Positions 45,012-54,559 of a stretch of 62,802 nt of DNA are shown piece by piece. The notes under the pieces were generated by a model. It searched no databases, had not been told where the DNA came from, and saw only the letters and a program-made list of their open reading frames with translations. The translations under genes and the position numbers were made by a program. Each line of letters starts with the position of its first letter. Positions within the stretch are counted from its first letter, which is position 1. Origin of the DNA: a virus; the IMG/VR virus record IMGVR_UViG_3300034520_000265, positions 1 to 62,802 of that record. One strand, written 5' to 3'.

Positions 45012-45970
45012 AGTCTTGGAGCAAAGTTATGCGATTCTCTTTCTGGATTAATTTTAAATTTCTCAAGTAAATTTGGATTAGGTACTTCGGTACAAACCAA
45101 TTTATAAGCAACGGGAACCACACCTAAGCGAATTGGACTCACTTCTGATACTTTTAAAAATAAACCCAAACTATTCACATAAATTAAGTCTTCAGGTGAC
45201 AATATAATATCCGCTGGAAGTAATAAATACCATGACTTATTGAATTGTATAAATGGATTATTATTTTTCTGCTTTTGTGGTAGTGAAACCAAAAAGGCTT
45301 GTGTGAAAATTGGTTTATTATATCCTCCTTGATAACCTGTTCCGAAGCATTCGGGACAATATGGATCTGAAGCTTTTCTTAAAGCATGATTAAAACATCT
45401 CGGACATTTTGCACCACCATATTTAACTGTAAAAATATTAACGTTTACCCCTTGGTACTTCATAAATAATTGTTTAATCGTATCAATTGCATAATCATGT
45501 AATAAATCTTCAGTATTAACAACTGGAATATAAATTCCGGGCATTTCATTATAAACATTAGGTGTTTCGGTTTCAACTAAAATACGAAGTCTTACCGATA
45601 ATTCATATTGTTCATTGTATGTTAAATTACGTGGAATTTGTAGATATCGCTGTCCTGTAACATCAAAGCGTAAGATCATATTATCTGTATTACCAAAGTA
45701 TAATTCCAACCAAAGTAAATTTCCTGCTTCTAAAGCCTTTATATATTCCCATGAGACAATAACATTCTTTTCCGTTGGATATACCTGCATGTTTTTTATG
45801 TATTTATCAAAACCAGATATCTGGTCTTTAATTAATAATGTCTGAGCATTAAATATGGGATTATCATTTTGAATATCTGTTATTACCATATATTTATTTA
45901 ATTGTATTTCTTCTTTTTTCTGCTTGATTAAAAACGGCGTGTTGTTTAGATCGAAATCGAATTTTGCCAT
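45008..45970 (-). CDS. Zinc-ribbon virion protein (320 aa)
   Basis: Contains a four-cysteine ribbon, KCPRCF (about 200) and YCPECFGTGYQGGY (about 220), within a beta-rich protein. Zinc ribbons of this CxxC...CPxCxGTGxxGGY form occur in phage neck and tail proteins. At the end of the tail operon; role inferred. Confidence 0.58.
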   Translation of the reverse strand: MAKFDFDLNNTPFLIKQKKEEIQLNKYMVITDIQNDNPIFNAQTLLIKDQISGFDKYIKNMQVYPTEKNVIVSWEYIKALEAGNLLWLELYFGNTDNMILRFDVTGQRYLQIPRNLTYNEQYELSVRLRILVETETPNVYNEMPGIYIPVVNTEDLLHDYAIDTIKQLFMKYQGVNVNIFTVKYGGAKCPRCFNHALRKASDPYCPECFGTGYQGGYNKPIFTQAFLVSLPQKQKNNNPFIQFNKSWYLLLPADIILSPEDLIYVNSLGLFLKVSEVSPIRLGVVPVAYKLVCTEVPNPNLLEKFKINPERESHNFAPRL

Positions 45971-45984
45971 ATACTACACCTCAC

Positions 45985-46098
45985 TTATTGAACAACCAAT
46001 TCATATTCCAGCCACGGTGGTAGTACATCTTTGAGTATTTCTTGTAATTCTTCTTCTGTGACTTCTTCAGGCTTTATTACTTCTATGCGTACTACCAT
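45985..46098 (-). CDS. Small acidic protein (37 aa)
   Basis: ATG 46098 lies nine bases after GGAGG and overlaps the upstream stop; it ends at TAA 45985 just before the next ribosome binding site. Acidic helical sequence (KPEEVTEEELQEILKDVLPP). The tight fit between neighbours supports it as real. Confidence 0.5.
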   Translation of the reverse strand: MVVRIEVIKPEEVTEEELQEILKDVLPPWLEYELVVQ

Positions 46099-46613
46099 GA
46101 CCACCAACCTCCATAACCATTTTGTATATTTAAAAATGCTTTCCATTTAGCAGTAATTTGTTTATATTTGGCTTCATATATATTTGCAAGCTGTAAATAT
46201 CTATCTGTTTTATCACTTTGTACAGCAATTTCACCTAATTGCATAGGATACGAATTCCTTGCATCAGTTAAAGCTAAACTTTCAAATACTCTTGCTAAAA
46301 TACCATTTAGTAATATATCAGTTTGTGGAAAATTACATGGCGTGTAATTTGTTTTTATTGGAGGCGTCTGATTAAAATCTTCTACTACCAAATCTAATGC
46401 ATCCATTAAAAAATCATCGGAAATTTGCTCGGCTTTAAAATATGCATTTTTATCCGCAAAATCATTTAAAATCCTTCTTACTCTATTGATTATATTCAAT
46501 TTACACTCGTAAATAGGATTCTTTTCTATTATACCTTTTATTTGTGTTTTTAAGGATTGTTTATTTAATTTCACAGTTACATTTAACTCCGATTTTTTCT
46601 CAATTTCAGGCAT
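46092..46613 (-). CDS. Neck/connector-region protein (173 aa)
   Basis: ATG 46613 after GGAGGTGAAG; a longer ORF overlaps the previous gene. Helical, with DALDLVVEDFNQTPP and repeated Tyr positions in the second half, ending GYGGWWSW. The layout resembles head-tail connector or adaptor proteins. Low certainty. Confidence 0.5.
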   Translation of the reverse strand: MPEIEKKSELNVTVKLNKQSLKTQIKGIIEKNPIYECKLNIINRVRRILNDFADKNAYFKAEQISDDFLMDALDLVVEDFNQTPPIKTNYTPCNFPQTDILLNGILARVFESLALTDARNSYPMQLGEIAVQSDKTDRYLQLANIYEAKYKQITAKWKAFLNIQNGYGGWWSW

Positions 46614-46632
46614 ATCTTCACCTCCACTGTTT

Positions 46633-47208
46633 TTATAGATGTTCATATTCTATATCTAATGTAACTCCTATATATGAACCAACAGGCATTATATTTTGTA
46701 TCTTAAATACTTTTACTCCAAAAATTTTCATTTCACTTAGTTCTGGTATAATATATTCTTTGGTTTCTTTTTCTTCTTCATTTTCAAAGTAGGTTATTAC
46801 AGCATCGATATAATCTTTTAGTTTATCTGATATAACTGGTTTTATTTTTACATTGTATACAGGCTCCTCTTCATTTTGCACAAAATAATACATAGTAATT
46901 CCATCTTTTAAATCAGGAAATTCCAAGATGGTTTCTATACCTTCAAATAATAATATTTTTCCTGCGGTTACTTTACCACTTTGTACCGCTGCTGGCTTAA
47001 TTATCAATTTATCTCCTACAATATCATAGTCGATTTCTGGAGTTAACTTTCTAACTTTTTCTGTAACTGCTTCGATAAAAAACACCCCGAAGTTTAATCC
47101 CTGCCATACACGTGATAGTTTATATTCACCAATAATATCTGGAGTTAATTCGACAAATTCTTGTTCTGGTCTATCACCATTAAAACCCAAAGGTCCAATC
47201 TTAATCAT
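46633..47208 (-). CDS. Hypothetical tail/neck protein (191 aa)
   Basis: ATG 47208 follows GGGGGAGAG; TTG 47214 is too close. Beta-rich, without known motifs. Between RuvC and the connector-like gene in the tail operon. Confidence 0.58.
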   Translation of the reverse strand: MIKIGPLGFNGDRPEQEFVELTPDIIGEYKLSRVWQGLNFGVFFIEAVTEKVRKLTPEIDYDIVGDKLIIKPAAVQSGKVTAGKILLFEGIETILEFPDLKDGITMYYFVQNEEEPVYNVKIKPVISDKLKDYIDAVITYFENEEEKETKEYIIPELSEMKIFGVKVFKIQNIMPVGSYIGVTLDIEYEHL

Positions 47209-47210
47209 TT

Positions 47211-47717
47211 TCAACTCTCCCCCCTTGCAGACATTCCTAATAATATTGCAAATGCTTCGTCTTCTCCTTTGACTTTATGTCTTAAGACTTTTTCTACGTA
47301 ATTAATTATTGCTTTATGATATGTTTTACCTAATAAGTGATAATTTTTTTCATTTATACCCGTTAATGCAGAAACTTTTCTCGGTGATACTAACTCCACT
47401 TTTATATCAGGATAAGTTGCTTTAAACATACCTAATACAATACCTGCCATACGTGTTACTTTAATTGATGATTGTGCATTGACATGAAAATATTGATCTT
47501 CAATTGCAATAATATCTGGTTTTTCTTCTCCTAATTGCTCTTTTACAAATTCTAATGCCTTTTGTGCTAATTCAAGTGAACGTTCTAAATGTTCTTTACC
47601 TCGCTTCGAATGTTTTATCTGAGCACTACCTATTATTTTTCTCTTGAAACCTTTTAAAATAGCTACTCCAATTTTTACTGTACCGGGATCAACTGCTACT
47701 ATGATTTTAGATTTCAA
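47211..47717 (-). CDS. ruvC: RuvC-like Holliday junction resolvase
   Basis: Cuts branched recombination intermediates, and in phages debranches DNA before packaging. Acidic catalytic residues Asp9 (VAVDPG), Glu73 (IAIEDQ) and Glu152/Asp153 (GEDEAFAIL). 168 residues is normal for RuvC. TTG start with AAAGGAGG seven bases upstream. Unusual position inside the tail operon. Confidence 0.85.
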   Translation of the reverse strand: MKSKIIVAVDPGTVKIGVAILKGFKRKIIGSAQIKHSKRGKEHLERSLELAQKALEFVKEQLGEEKPDIIAIEDQYFHVNAQSSIKVTRMAGIVLGMFKATYPDIKVELVSPRKVSALTGINEKNYHLLGKTYHKAIINYVEKVLRHKVKGEDEAFAILLGMSARGES

Positions 47718-47730
47718 TGATATTCCTCCT

Positions 47731-49338
47731 TTAAAAGACTTTATTCTCTTTCGTTTGACTTGAAGCTACTTTAACTGTTACAATTGAGTCGTTCAATTGC
47801 TTTAATTGTTCAGATAAACTGTTCTTCACTAAAATTGTATCATTTATTTGCTCTTTAATGTGTTGAAATTTTTCCCATTTTTCTTTTGCTTCTTCTTGTT
47901 CTTTTTGAACTTGATCCCAATATTCCTTTTCACGCTTAGATAAGTTATTTATAACATTGTCAATTTCTTCAGAGGATTCAATTGCAGAACTCACACCAGC
48001 TTCTATTTTCTCCGCTGTCTCTTTATATAGATCAAATACAAGAGTACTTATATTAGCTTCTATGGACGTAAACATATCATATTTTGATTGCATAGCTCTT
48101 TTTTGTTGTACGTCTTTTATTGTGCTTAAAATATTGTCTATGTATTTATCTGGTGCTTTATATATTTCAAGGCTATTAGCTAAATAAAACTCATCAACTT
48201 GCGGATTATCAGGATTATCTAATCCCCATAAAATTGTATTATCAAACCAAGAAAGCATTTCACGAAGAATACCCTCCGCAAATAAGCGAACATACATTAA
48301 CTTCTTCATATTATCTTTATCTAATGCGCCTATTATTCGATCTGCTTCCGTTGAATAATATTCCTTCTTAATCTTTTCAATTACCGCATCACTTACTCTG
48401 TTCTTTTTTATAGAAGGACTTGTGTTTATACCATTCCAGTTTAATGTAAGATATGTTCCTGTATCTATTATTTCTTTATATATACTGTATTGCCATATTT
48501 TACTTAAATTACCAGAGGGTAATCCAATTGATACAGCTGAGTTGTAATCGTTAAATATTTCATAATCTATTTTTATTTTTAAGCCCATACCGTATATATT
48601 GTAATCACTACCTGAATATATTAAATTTGGAGAATAGCCGTGCTTCTTATTCCAATAAAACACACTTTGAAAACCATCGGCAATTTCAGTTAAGCCTATC
48701 TTTAGTTTGTGGTTTTTAGTTATAAACTGAAGTGTAATAGGTATAGTAATTGAATCAAATTCATTTATAGTTTGAATAAACAATTTAAATAATCCTGCAG
48801 CAATTGGATTAAGTGATTCATACCCGTTGTATGCATATTTAGTAAAATTACCAAATGAACCGTTATGTATTGCAATTGCTAATGCTTTATCTACATTATC
48901 AACTGATATACGACTGCTTTTTCCGTTAATTGTTAAATATCTATGATGTTCACTTTCTCCTTTAAATTCAAGATAATCAGGACTATATATTCTAAAGGCA
49001 TAATATGGTATATTATCCTCAGTTGTTCCAAAAATATACGTATCAGAAAATAAAGGTATATTTGCTTTTAATTTCTCAAACACTTTTTGATATGATTTAT
49101 TAGGTTTATTATCTAATTCAGGAAACACAAAAACCCAAGGGGCGGCATGTGTACCGAAAAGAAAAGCAATAGCTGGTAAAGATACAATTGCATCAACTAC
49201 AGAACCAGGCATTGTATTAATAGAAACAGTAAAACCATTTACTGCTCCTGTTGTGTTCAAATCTTTATTTGCTTGATAGAACCATATTATTTCAATTAAT
49301 TCTTCGAATTCAGGTAAGAAAAGTCCACTGTATATAAT
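47731..49338 (-). CDS. Large baseplate-operon protein, apparent ATT/ATA start (about 535 aa)
   Basis: The first conventional codon (TTG 49260) has no ribosome binding site, but the frame is open to TGA at 49350-49348. A strong AGGTGAG (49348-49342) sits just before ATT 49341, ATT 49338 and ATA 49335, and no ATG, GTG or TTG lies between. The extension reads IYSGLFLPEFEELIEIIWFY and is well formed. The rest is unrecognised, with a helical acidic end. It is in the same frame as the J-like gene upstream, separated only by TGA TGA. Confidence 0.55.
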   Translation of the reverse strand: MIYSGLFLPEFEELIEIIWFYQANKDLNTTGAVNGFTVSINTMPGSVVDAIVSLPAIAFLFGTHAAPWVFVFPELDNKPNKSYQKVFEKLKANIPLFSDTYIFGTTEDNIPYYAFRIYSPDYLEFKGESEHHRYLTINGKSSRISVDNVDKALAIAIHNGSFGNFTKYAYNGYESLNPIAAGLFKLFIQTINEFDSITIPITLQFITKNHKLKIGLTEIADGFQSVFYWNKKHGYSPNLIYSGSDYNIYGMGLKIKIDYEIFNDYNSAVSIGLPSGNLSKIWQYSIYKEIIDTGTYLTLNWNGINTSPSIKKNRVSDAVIEKIKKEYYSTEADRIIGALDKDNMKKLMYVRLFAEGILREMLSWFDNTILWGLDNPDNPQVDEFYLANSLEIYKAPDKYIDNILSTIKDVQQKRAMQSKYDMFTSIEANISTLVFDLYKETAEKIEAGVSSAIESSEEIDNVINNLSKREKEYWDQVQKEQEEAKEKWEKFQHIKEQINDTILVKNSLSEQLKQLNDSIVTVKVASSQTKENKVF

Positions 49339-49350
49339 AATCTCACCTCA

Positions 49351-50061
49351 TCAGAAAAGTTTTGTATCAGAAATAATTACCGCATCAATTAAACCGGATA
49401 AATATTTTTGCAAATAATCCCTATATTGCTCTGCTGTAAGTAATCTAAAATTGCGAATTGTAGTTCTAAGGATATCTATTACTTCTTCATCTGATAAATT
49501 TCCCAAAGATAATGCCGTTGGTACTTGGTTGATTTTTATAGTCGCATTTGCACTTAAGAGAATCGTATTTTCATCTGTATTAGTTGAATATAGTTTATAT
49601 TCTCCAATTTGAATTTCAGAAGGGGCATGTGCAATTGCAGATGTATAACTCAATTCAGGTACTACTACTTCGTCATATTCATTTTTGTGAATAAAGAAAG
49701 GAGAAACATTAAAAACCAAACCGTTAATTGAAAAATAAACATTTCTAAACGGATGAGTGTAATTGACAATTAACGGTTCAGAATTAGATAAAACCAATTC
49801 CCCTGAACCTGTATATACTATATTTTGTTCGTTGCTAAATCCTAATATTTGTAGCAATAATCTTTCTAAATGCCCGGTTTGTGGATTATATAATGAACCC
49901 CATAACCCTTTTTGAGCTTCTATTATTGGGAGAATTATATTAGTATAATGAGCTGTATAAATTGAAGAAAGAAGCTCTGTGATTTCTATTAATGCTTTAT
50001 CAGATACATTATTTCTAATTAATATTTCTTGTAATGCATTTTTAAATTCTGCAGGTGTCAT
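49351..50061 (-). CDS. Baseplate wedge J-like protein candidate (236 aa)
   Basis: N-terminal SSIYTAHYTNIILPIIEAQK and GHLERLLLQILGF look like the entry helices of J/gp6-type wedge proteins. The end TAEQYRDYLQKYLSGLIDAV recalls the J motif before the last domain. Short for the family (usually 350 or more), so the next gene may supply the missing part. Placed directly after the tape measure, as baseplate genes often are. Confidence 0.42.
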   Translation of the reverse strand: MTPAEFKNALQEILIRNNVSDKALIEITELLSSIYTAHYTNIILPIIEAQKGLWGSLYNPQTGHLERLLLQILGFSNEQNIVYTGSGELVLSNSEPLIVNYTHPFRNVYFSINGLVFNVSPFFIHKNEYDEVVVPELSYTSAIAHAPSEIQIGEYKLYSTNTDENTILLSANATIKINQVPTALSLGNLSDEEVIDILRTTIRNFRLLTAEQYRDYLQKYLSGLIDAVIISDTKLF

Positions 50062-50073
50062 ATATGTCCCTCC

Positions 50074-53000
50074 TTAGAATACCGTGATAATAACAATATT
50101 TGAATTAGTTCCTGCTATTGCTGATTTAAGCTGTTGTGCTTTCTGTTGATTAATACCACTCAATTTTTGTAAAAAGGTTTCAAATGAGTTATTTAAGTCT
50201 CTAAAGAATTGTTCTGATTTCAATGCAACTTCAACTGTTGTGTTTTGCGTTTGAGAACTCAATGAAGGAATAGCAAGTGTCCCTGTTTCTATGCTTGTTT
50301 GGATAGCTGGACCATATTTTTCTGATAAATAATTAATACCAGCCATAATCCCTTCTTTTGTACTTAAATCAAATCTATTTGCTACTCCTTCTTTTTGTAA
50401 TACTTTTGCAAGATCTGATCTTAATGATTGACTTAATTTAGGATTTTTTGAAATTATATTTAAAATTTGTTCAGTTATCTCAGATTTTTCAGGACCATAA
50501 GTAATAGCCATTGTCATAAATTCTCTTAAACGCTGTTCATCGTCATATGCCTTAGCAGTCCTAAGTATATTTTGGTCTGTTAATGGTATTTCTTCATTAT
50601 AAATTGCGTTCCATTGATAAATACCATAATCAGTAAAAGAACTTGTACCGAACAATTGTTTAGTAATTTGTTTGAATGATTTTCTTGTTCTAGTGTGAGA
50701 TACATTTAATGGTATTGTGCTGCCTTGAATAGCATTATAAACACTTTGTCTTGTTTCTTGAGCTGTTTTATATGTTTGTGCCCCTCTGTATACTATCCCC
50801 ATTTGCTTCATTTCATTTAATGCAGCTGGAATTAATCGTTGAGCGTCGGCTAAATTACCACGTTGTAATGCAATTAATAATTGATTGAAATTAGCAAATT
50901 TATTTGCTATCTCAGGATTTTGCATTAAAAGATAACCATATGTAAGAAATTGTCTGAATTCTTCCTCGCTTGCAAAAATATTACCGTTACCGATAAAATC
51001 TCTTTTGAGTTTATCAAACTCCTTGCTTTTTGAAAGCTGTGTATATAATTCTGTACCGTACCTTCTTAAATTACCAATTCCTATTTCGCGACCTTTATAT
51101 TGAACTACTTCACCAGAAATATTTGTTGGTAAATGCTTAATTATATCTTCAGCTTCACTTAAATTACTTAACTTTAGAACATCTTTTATATCTCCTAGAG
51201 CATTAGAAGAGACCTTACCTAAGTACTTATTTAATTTATCAATATCTGTATTAGTAAACTTACCACTGGTTACTTTTCCTATTACTGAGCCAATAAAAGG
51301 TTGATAAATTGCATTTCGCCCAACCAAGTATCTCGTAAGCTGTTCGTAGTTTGTTTCTATTTCCTCGGTTGGATTGTAATATTCTTTAAATACCGCTTTT
51401 GGAGTTAAAGCTAATTGTCCCATTACCTGTCCTGCACGTTCACCAAAGCGGTTTGTAATAATTTCTTGTGCTCTTGCTCTTGCTTCTTCATCTTCTGTAA
51501 GAAATGCTCTTGAAACATACATTCTTTCGTTATAAGTTAATTGATTTAGAATACTTGTACCAACATCTACTGCACTCGTTTCTTTTGTGATTGGTGTGTA
51601 CCTTAATCTTTCTGTTTCGTTAACTAAGCGGTTGTATTCAGCTTGAGAAATGCCTAATAAGTCCATATTATCTTTAATTAATTTTAATGCATCATCAAAC
51701 TGACCTACACTAAATAATTCTTTTGCTTTAGCGATAACATTAGAAATTCTTTCTGCTTGTTCAGCGTTTCCTTGCTCTAGTAATTTATTGGCTTTTTCTA
51801 TAGATGTACTAAATACATTAAACCAATCTGGTGCTTGTTCTTGAGTTATATTAATTGTTGGACCTAGTCCTAATTCTGCTTTTTTACGAGCTAACCATTT
51901 AGCTGGATTTTGTGCAAATGTCTTATCTCTTAGCGCTTCAGAAAGAATGATTTTTTGACCATATGAAGATAATTGCCTGTATTCAGGAAGATTATATAAT
52001 TGTTGCAATGCCTGATTGGCTGTTATATTAGCTTCTTGTACTTGCTGTACTGCTTGCTGCCCTAAATATTGTGTTGCATATCTTTCTCTTTCTGTTTGAC
52101 TCATTTGATTCCATTGTTCTGCAGTTATTGTTTTGCCGTTTATATTTATTTGTCCCGCTTTCTTTATCTCATCATTTATTTTGTTTAACATTTGATTGAG
52201 TTCAGATGGTTTTATACCTAATATAGATTTACCTAATAATTCATTTAAAATAGCTCTTAATTCATCTGGTGTAAGGGACTTTTCCTTTAATACGGTTAAT
52301 TGTTCTTTAGCACCGGTAATTACTTCTGGTGCAATTAATTTATATGCTTCGTTACCTAATGCAAGTCTTGACAAGGCAGAAACATTAGTTTCTAAGGTAG
52401 GAGTAATTTCTCTACCGCTACTTAATGCCTGAATAAGTGATTCATATTTTAATGTACTCGGTTGAGTTAACTGTTCAAAGATATCTATAGCTTGATTCTT
52501 TAATGGTTCTAATGAATATTGATAATTCTTTCTAAATGTTAATCTATCAATAAACGAGGCATATTCTCTTTGTATATTTGTCCCTATACCAGTAAAGAAT
52601 CTCGGGATACTTGTAAAGAATGATTTTAAATTATCCCACATTGAATACAATCGTCTATTTAATGATTGTTCATATTCACTAAGATAATCTAATTTAAATG
52701 CGCCACGCTGTACAACTTCTGGATTTTGCGCATTATATTGGAAAATATCAACTAAACGTGTTGCTATATTTTCAGGTAATCTATATTTATCTATTAAAAT
52801 ATCTCTCATTACTTCTTGTTCACTTAATTGTGGAGAAGTTAATTTATATTGTCTGAATTCAGGACTTGAGCGTAAATTAGAATAAATCATTCCCATTAGT
52901 GTTTCAGGGTGTTCAATAAAGGTTGATTCTAATAATCTTCTTCTTGCAGATGGGCTTGTAAAAAGCCATGTAGCTCCCGATTGTTGAATCTTCTGTGTTG

Positions 53001-54240
53001 CTATACTCATAATTTGCTCTGCAGGAATTTCACCTGATGTAATTCTCCTTAACATTTCATAATCAGGAGTTGCAGTTAATCTACCATTTTGTATTTGTGG
53101 ATTAACTGCTGCAAGCATCATATAATTAAATTGCTGATTTTCTAAACTACCACCAATTAATGTTTCTAATGCAGATAAAATTTCCTCTTCGTAATTACCT
53201 GTAAGTTGTCTATACTGAGTTGGATTAATTGTTTTTATTGCACTTAAGAATCGTGGTACAGTTTGTGCTATCTTTAATGCACTTTCTCCTGTATATCCAA
53301 TGTTATACAACTGCTGTGCAGTTGAAACAATTCTTTCCGTTAATGCTCCTTCATTCATTCTAAGTGCAGCTGAATAAGTTCTAATATTAAATGCGGTTCT
53401 TGATGCGAGTTCCGGTGCATTTTTAATTCCCATTCTACTAAATGTTTCCATGAATTTAACAGCATCTTCGTATGATACTTTTAGTGCATCAGATATTTCT
53501 CTGACGTTTTTAACTAATTTAGACATATTTTCTTTAAATTCTTCAGCTGTTCTAACTCCTCTCATAAGAGAAGTAGAAACCAATTGTTTACTAAGTTCTC
53601 TAACTTCTTTTTCTGTAAATGAGAATGTTTCATATGAAACTTCTTTCATTGCACGTCTTAATTTAACTGCATCTTCTAATCCTAAGCTTTTATATCCTAT
53701 TCTTTCTTCAGATGAGAACAGTGTTTGGAACATAGGTGCAATTTCATCACTTAATAATTTTTCTGGTGTAGGAGTAAGTGCATAGCCCAAGATACCACCA
53801 ATAAGACTTCCTACAGGTCCCAAAAATGCACCGCCTACAGCACCACCAAGCCAACCACCCATCATTTTAGGTAGTTCAGAATACAAAGCAACTTGCCTCA
53901 TTCTTTCTTTTGTTTCAATTGGTGTTAAATAAGCTGCAGGTGGTGTCTGCCCTATCATTTGTAAAACACTTATATTATAAGGTGTTGTTCTGGTTTGCCA
54001 AAATACAGGAGAACTCGGGGTATATAAAGGTCCGCCAAATGTAGTTGGTGTTAATGGTATGTATTGATTTGATGCAAATGATGTATACGGCAACGCTTGA
54101 TTAAAAAACATCATTGGCTTGGGTATTGCTGTAGTCATTTGCACCTTACTTAAGTTCGTATTTAATTGTGATAGCTGTGATAATAACTGTGAATTAATTA
54201 AATTTTGTGTTGGTTGATTAATTTGTGCATTTTCGGGCAA
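50074..54240 (-). CDS. Tail tape measure protein
   Basis: 1388 residues, the longest gene, directly after the G/GT chaperones. Sets tail length inside the tube and may form a channel. Long helical repeats dominate; a glycine-rich hydrophobic hairpin at about 127-155 (GGWLGGAVGGAFLGP, then GSLIGGILGYAL) is typical. No lysozyme domain seen. TTG start after AAAGGGGG. Confidence 0.88.
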   Translation of the reverse strand: MPENAQINQPTQNLINSQLLSQLSQLNTNLSKVQMTTAIPKPMMFFNQALPYTSFASNQYIPLTPTTFGGPLYTPSSPVFWQTRTTPYNISVLQMIGQTPPAAYLTPIETKERMRQVALYSELPKMMGGWLGGAVGGAFLGPVGSLIGGILGYALTPTPEKLLSDEIAPMFQTLFSSEERIGYKSLGLEDAVKLRRAMKEVSYETFSFTEKEVRELSKQLVSTSLMRGVRTAEEFKENMSKLVKNVREISDALKVSYEDAVKFMETFSRMGIKNAPELASRTAFNIRTYSAALRMNEGALTERIVSTAQQLYNIGYTGESALKIAQTVPRFLSAIKTINPTQYRQLTGNYEEEILSALETLIGGSLENQQFNYMMLAAVNPQIQNGRLTATPDYEMLRRITSGEIPAEQIMSIATQKIQQSGATWLFTSPSARRRLLESTFIEHPETLMGMIYSNLRSSPEFRQYKLTSPQLSEQEVMRDILIDKYRLPENIATRLVDIFQYNAQNPEVVQRGAFKLDYLSEYEQSLNRRLYSMWDNLKSFFTSIPRFFTGIGTNIQREYASFIDRLTFRKNYQYSLEPLKNQAIDIFEQLTQPSTLKYESLIQALSSGREITPTLETNVSALSRLALGNEAYKLIAPEVITGAKEQLTVLKEKSLTPDELRAILNELLGKSILGIKPSELNQMLNKINDEIKKAGQININGKTITAEQWNQMSQTERERYATQYLGQQAVQQVQEANITANQALQQLYNLPEYRQLSSYGQKIILSEALRDKTFAQNPAKWLARKKAELGLGPTINITQEQAPDWFNVFSTSIEKANKLLEQGNAEQAERISNVIAKAKELFSVGQFDDALKLIKDNMDLLGISQAEYNRLVNETERLRYTPITKETSAVDVGTSILNQLTYNERMYVSRAFLTEDEEARARAQEIITNRFGERAGQVMGQLALTPKAVFKEYYNPTEEIETNYEQLTRYLVGRNAIYQPFIGSVIGKVTSGKFTNTDIDKLNKYLGKVSSNALGDIKDVLKLSNLSEAEDIIKHLPTNISGEVVQYKGREIGIGNLRRYGTELYTQLSKSKEFDKLKRDFIGNGNIFASEEEFRQFLTYGYLLMQNPEIANKFANFNQLLIALQRGNLADAQRLIPAALNEMKQMGIVYRGAQTYKTAQETRQSVYNAIQGSTIPLNVSHTRTRKSFKQITKQLFGTSSFTDYGIYQWNAIYNEEIPLTDQNILRTAKAYDDEQRLREFMTMAITYGPEKSEITEQILNIISKNPKLSQSLRSDLAKVLQKEGVANRFDLSTKEGIMAGINYLSEKYGPAIQTSIETGTLAIPSLSSQTQNTTVEVALKSEQFFRDLNNSFETFLQKLSGINQQKAQQLKSAIAGTNSNIVIITVF

Positions 54241-54244
54241 TTAA

Positions 54245-54553
54245 TTATCCCCCTTTATCATCTTCAATACCCAACATTTTTTTGGCTTTTTCAATGAATT
54301 CATCTAGTCGCGATTTCTTTTGATGAACCATTTCTGGAAATAATAGTTCTGTATATCTATCAAGATGCTTTTTAAGATCCTCGCTTCTTGCAAGAGCAAG
54401 TAAATTTAGTATCGTTTCTTGAAATCTTATTTGTCTATTATATGAATCTTCCAACATAACAAATTTTGCTATCCATGGATTGGATATATATTCTTCATGT
54501 AATTTAGAACCAAGAGATTTAATATATCCTCGAATCCATGGATCACTTATGAG
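54245..54553 (-). CDS. Tail chaperone T extension, reached by -1 frameshift
   Basis: Frame -1 to the G gene. The frame is open from the slippery site to TAA. The product after the slip reads LISDPWIRGYIKSLG and continues through the ATG at 54457, giving a 102-residue T part and a 266-residue G-T fusion. The internal ATG 54457 could be a separate start, but it lacks a good ribosome binding site. G-T fusions of this kind bind the tape measure in lambda-like and myophage tails. Confidence 0.75.
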   Translation of the reverse strand, partial: LISDPWIRGYIKSLGSKLHEEYISNPWIAKFVMLEDSYNRQIRFQETILNLLALARSEDLKKHLDRYTELLFPEMVHQKKSRLDEFIEKAKKMLGIEDDKGG

Positions 54554-54559
54554 TTTTTT
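54471..54559 (-). promoter_or_regulatory. -1 ribosomal frameshift site with stimulatory stem-loop
   Basis: Transcript slippery heptamer A AAA AAC (54559-54553), a 9-nt spacer, then an 11-bp perfect stem: ATCCATGGATT (54543-54533) with AATCCATGGAT (54481-54471). Inside, after a CGA bulge, GGATATAT (54529-54522) pairs with ATATATCC (54489-54482) for 8 more bp. All parts are in the order and spacing seen in proven -1 frameshift signals. Confidence 0.85.

Noticed and set aside
49348-49353. TGA reassigned to an amino acid in this phage
   Set aside because: Many genes end in TGA at sensible places and other genes lack in-frame TGA, so the standard bacterial code holds.
54245-54457. Independent 70-residue gene from ATG 54457
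   Set aside because: No good ribosome binding site, and the frame continues upstream to the slippery site, so it is the end of the G-T fusion.
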